NCBI GenBank assembly: GCA_934591635.1
Contig: CAKTPI010000003.1
Span: 143,960 to 207,959 of the forward strand
Direction: 5' to 3'
Origin: an uncultured Oscillospiraceae bacterium
Lineage (GTDB): Bacteria; Bacillota; Clostridia; Oscillospirales; Oscillospiraceae
DNA: 64,000 nt
The notes under the pieces: generated by a model
What the model saw: only the letters and a program-made list of their open reading frames with translations
Told to the model about the DNA's origin: nothing
Databases searched by the model: none
In this document: positions 63,094 to 64,000 of the stretch, in pieces
Position numbering within the stretch: the stretch's first letter is position 1
How the letters are laid out: the number at the start of each line of letters is the position of its first letter
Made by a program: the position numbers and the translations under genes

Positions 63094-63261
63094 CTAAAAA
63101 GTGCCGATGGGGCTGCTGCAAAAAATTGCAGCAGCCCCTTTTGGCAAACAAACGGAAGAAGTCCCATAATCAATTTGTACATTGGATGTATTGCCTTTTC
63201 CGCAGCCCACAGGCAGAAGAACCATTGCTGTGCAAAGGACTGCGGCTATTGTTCTTTTCAT
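63094..63261 (-). pseudogene. Truncated lipoprotein gene
   Basis: It starts with a lipoprotein signal: MKRTIAAVLCTAMVLLPVGC (lipobox PVGC), with GGGGGA 7 bases before the ATG, then NVQIDYGTSSV. In Clostridia lipoproteins I know, IDYGxSS is followed by a long domain; here the frame reads into a terminator hairpin and ends after about 55 residues. It is most likely a 3'-deleted gene, though a short lipopeptide is possible. Confidence 0.45.
63109..63142. terminator. Terminator after the cytidylate-kinase-like gene
   Basis: GGGGCTGCTGCA pairs with TGCAGCAGCCCC around an A-rich loop, followed by TTTT. A smaller CCGCCG/CGGCGG stem at 63073-63090 precedes it. Confidence 0.85.
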
Positions 63262-63298
63262 AGCAAATTCCCCCAGATTCCGATTGATCGACCACACG

Positions 63299-63835
63299 TC
63301 ATTTACGCTCTAAAGCCAAATTTTTAGTAAAATTACCACCTTCAAAATAAATGTCGTTGCCAGCATCATCTTTGAAAAAACTTATCTGCTCTGTGCTTGT
63401 CAATTCAAAGCCAAGACTTTTTAATAACGCCACGGAAGGGGTATTCTTCAAGGCCGTTCCTGCATGAATTTTTGTAACACCAAACTCTTTCATATCATCC
63501 AGAATGGCGGTAAGCGCTTCTTTTGCAAATCCATGCCCCTGTGATTTGCTTGTATATCCGTATCCAATCTCGTACTCGGATGGTGCAACAATATTCATAG
63601 AAGTAAATCCGATTGTTTCGCCTTTTAAGCACGTTGCAAAGAACATATGCTCATTGCCATTTCGGGTAGCTTCTGCCCATTTTGCAATTCGTGGCTGTAA
63701 GGATTCCGGAGATGTATCCTTATCGTTATCGTAGATAACGAATTCCGTATTCTTAAAATCATCCCATATTTCTTTAATTGCAGTCCAATCATTTTCTTCA
63801 ATTGGACGTATTGTTAATCTTTTTGTAGTAATCAT
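63299..63835 (-). CDS. GNAT-family N-acetyltransferase
   Basis: A 178-residue acetyltransferase of the RimJ/RimL type: MITTKRLTIRPIEENDW at the start, IGYGYTSKSQGHGFAKEAL as acetyl-CoA motif A, and TPSVALLKSLGFELTSTE near the end. ATG at 63835 has GGAG upstream. Substrate unknown. Confidence 0.82.
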   Translation of the reverse strand: MITTKRLTIRPIEENDWTAIKEIWDDFKNTEFVIYDNDKDTSPESLQPRIAKWAEATRNGNEHMFFATCLKGETIGFTSMNIVAPSEYEIGYGYTSKSQGHGFAKEALTAILDDMKEFGVTKIHAGTALKNTPSVALLKSLGFELTSTEQISFFKDDAGNDIYFEGGNFTKNLALERK

Positions 63836-63883
63836 GATTCTCCAAAAAGCCCGGTTCCAGCTCATTAAACTGGAATTTTCAAA

Positions 63884-64000
63884 TTAGTCTTTGCAAATAA
63901 CCTTTGAACCTTCACCATCAATCACAATTCCCTGACGGTTGTTAATTGGGCATAGATTCAAATCCGAAAATTCAGTCATTATTTTCTCGGTAACTTTCTT
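63884..64000 (-). CDS. C-terminal part of an unknown protein (5' end outside window)
   Basis: The last 38 residues of a gene running off the right edge, reading KVTEKIMTEFSDLNLC and ending GSKVICKD before TAA at 63884-63886. Too little is visible to name it. Confidence 0.5.
   Translation of the reverse strand, partial: KKVTEKIMTEFSDLNLCPINNRQGIVIDGEGSKVICKD

Noticed and set aside
1..64000. CRISPR arrays, rRNA genes, insertion sequences with inverted repeats
   Set aside because: I found no regularly spaced repeats, no rRNA-like sequence and no transposase frame; the recombinase tail at 17006 is the only mobile-element trace.

Overview
The window looks like a stretch of chromosome from an anaerobic, endospore-forming Clostridia, most likely Oscillospiraceae/Ruminococcaceae. 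The reasons are moderate GC, strong AGGAGG-type ribosome sites, spore genes (spoIID, gerW, a SleC-type cortex-lytic enzyme, a dacF-like carboxypeptidase), a T-box leader, the order dxs-tlyA-nadK-argR-recN, and typical sigma-A promoters with 17-base spacers. The genus cannot be fixed from sequence alone.

Positions 1-12.4 kb hold a minus-strand catabolic locus. It encodes an oligopeptide-type ABC importer (lipoprotein, two permeases, two ATPases), two paralogous GHL6-type putative glycoside hydrolases, a two-domain metallo-beta-lactamase-fold protein whose second domain has lost its metal site, an FCD-type GntR regulator, and the start of a DUF1116 (AllG/YlbE-like) gene that runs off the left edge. 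A palindrome with core GTATAC lies upstream of the hydrolase promoter and on top of the importer promoter, so the locus is probably one regulon. I do not recognise its substrate, and this is the best candidate for an undescribed pathway.

Positions 12.7-17.2 kb contain a small PH-like membrane protein followed by gene wreckage: the C-terminus of a sulfatase, a decayed ORF, a deletion fusion of two half-ABC exporters, a MATE efflux gene without its start, and the C-terminus of a serine recombinase.

Positions 17.4-32.5 kb are housekeeping: queA, dapA, a tyrosine T-box driving a membrane M28 peptidase plus tyrS plus a GNAT gene, recN-argR-nadK-tlyA-dxs, and upstream of dxs a membrane-protein gene that matches OapA with a roughly 630-base structured non-coding region that I identify as OLE RNA. 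A NUDIX gene, a HAD gene, smpB, a cyclophilin and tmRNA (ssrA) follow. Positions 33.1-35.5 kb, just after ssrA, carry three GNAT acetyltransferases and one unknown, an accessory-looking block.

Positions 35.6-46.9 kb carry pgi, a flavoprotein, an RpiR regulator, and the scpA-scpB-DUF2953-gerW-dacF-rluB cluster (chromosome segregation plus sporulation), then a nucleoside-kinase-like protein and spoIID. Positions 47-64 kb hold an acyltransferase-like protein lacking the catalytic His, a Ca2+/cation exchanger, asnB, a spore germination group with a split SleC, pgsA, coaX, a phosphodiesterase, a trio of unknown small proteins, trpS, gltX, pullulanase, a cytidylate-kinase-like protein, a broken lipoprotein gene, a GNAT gene and the end of an unknown gene.
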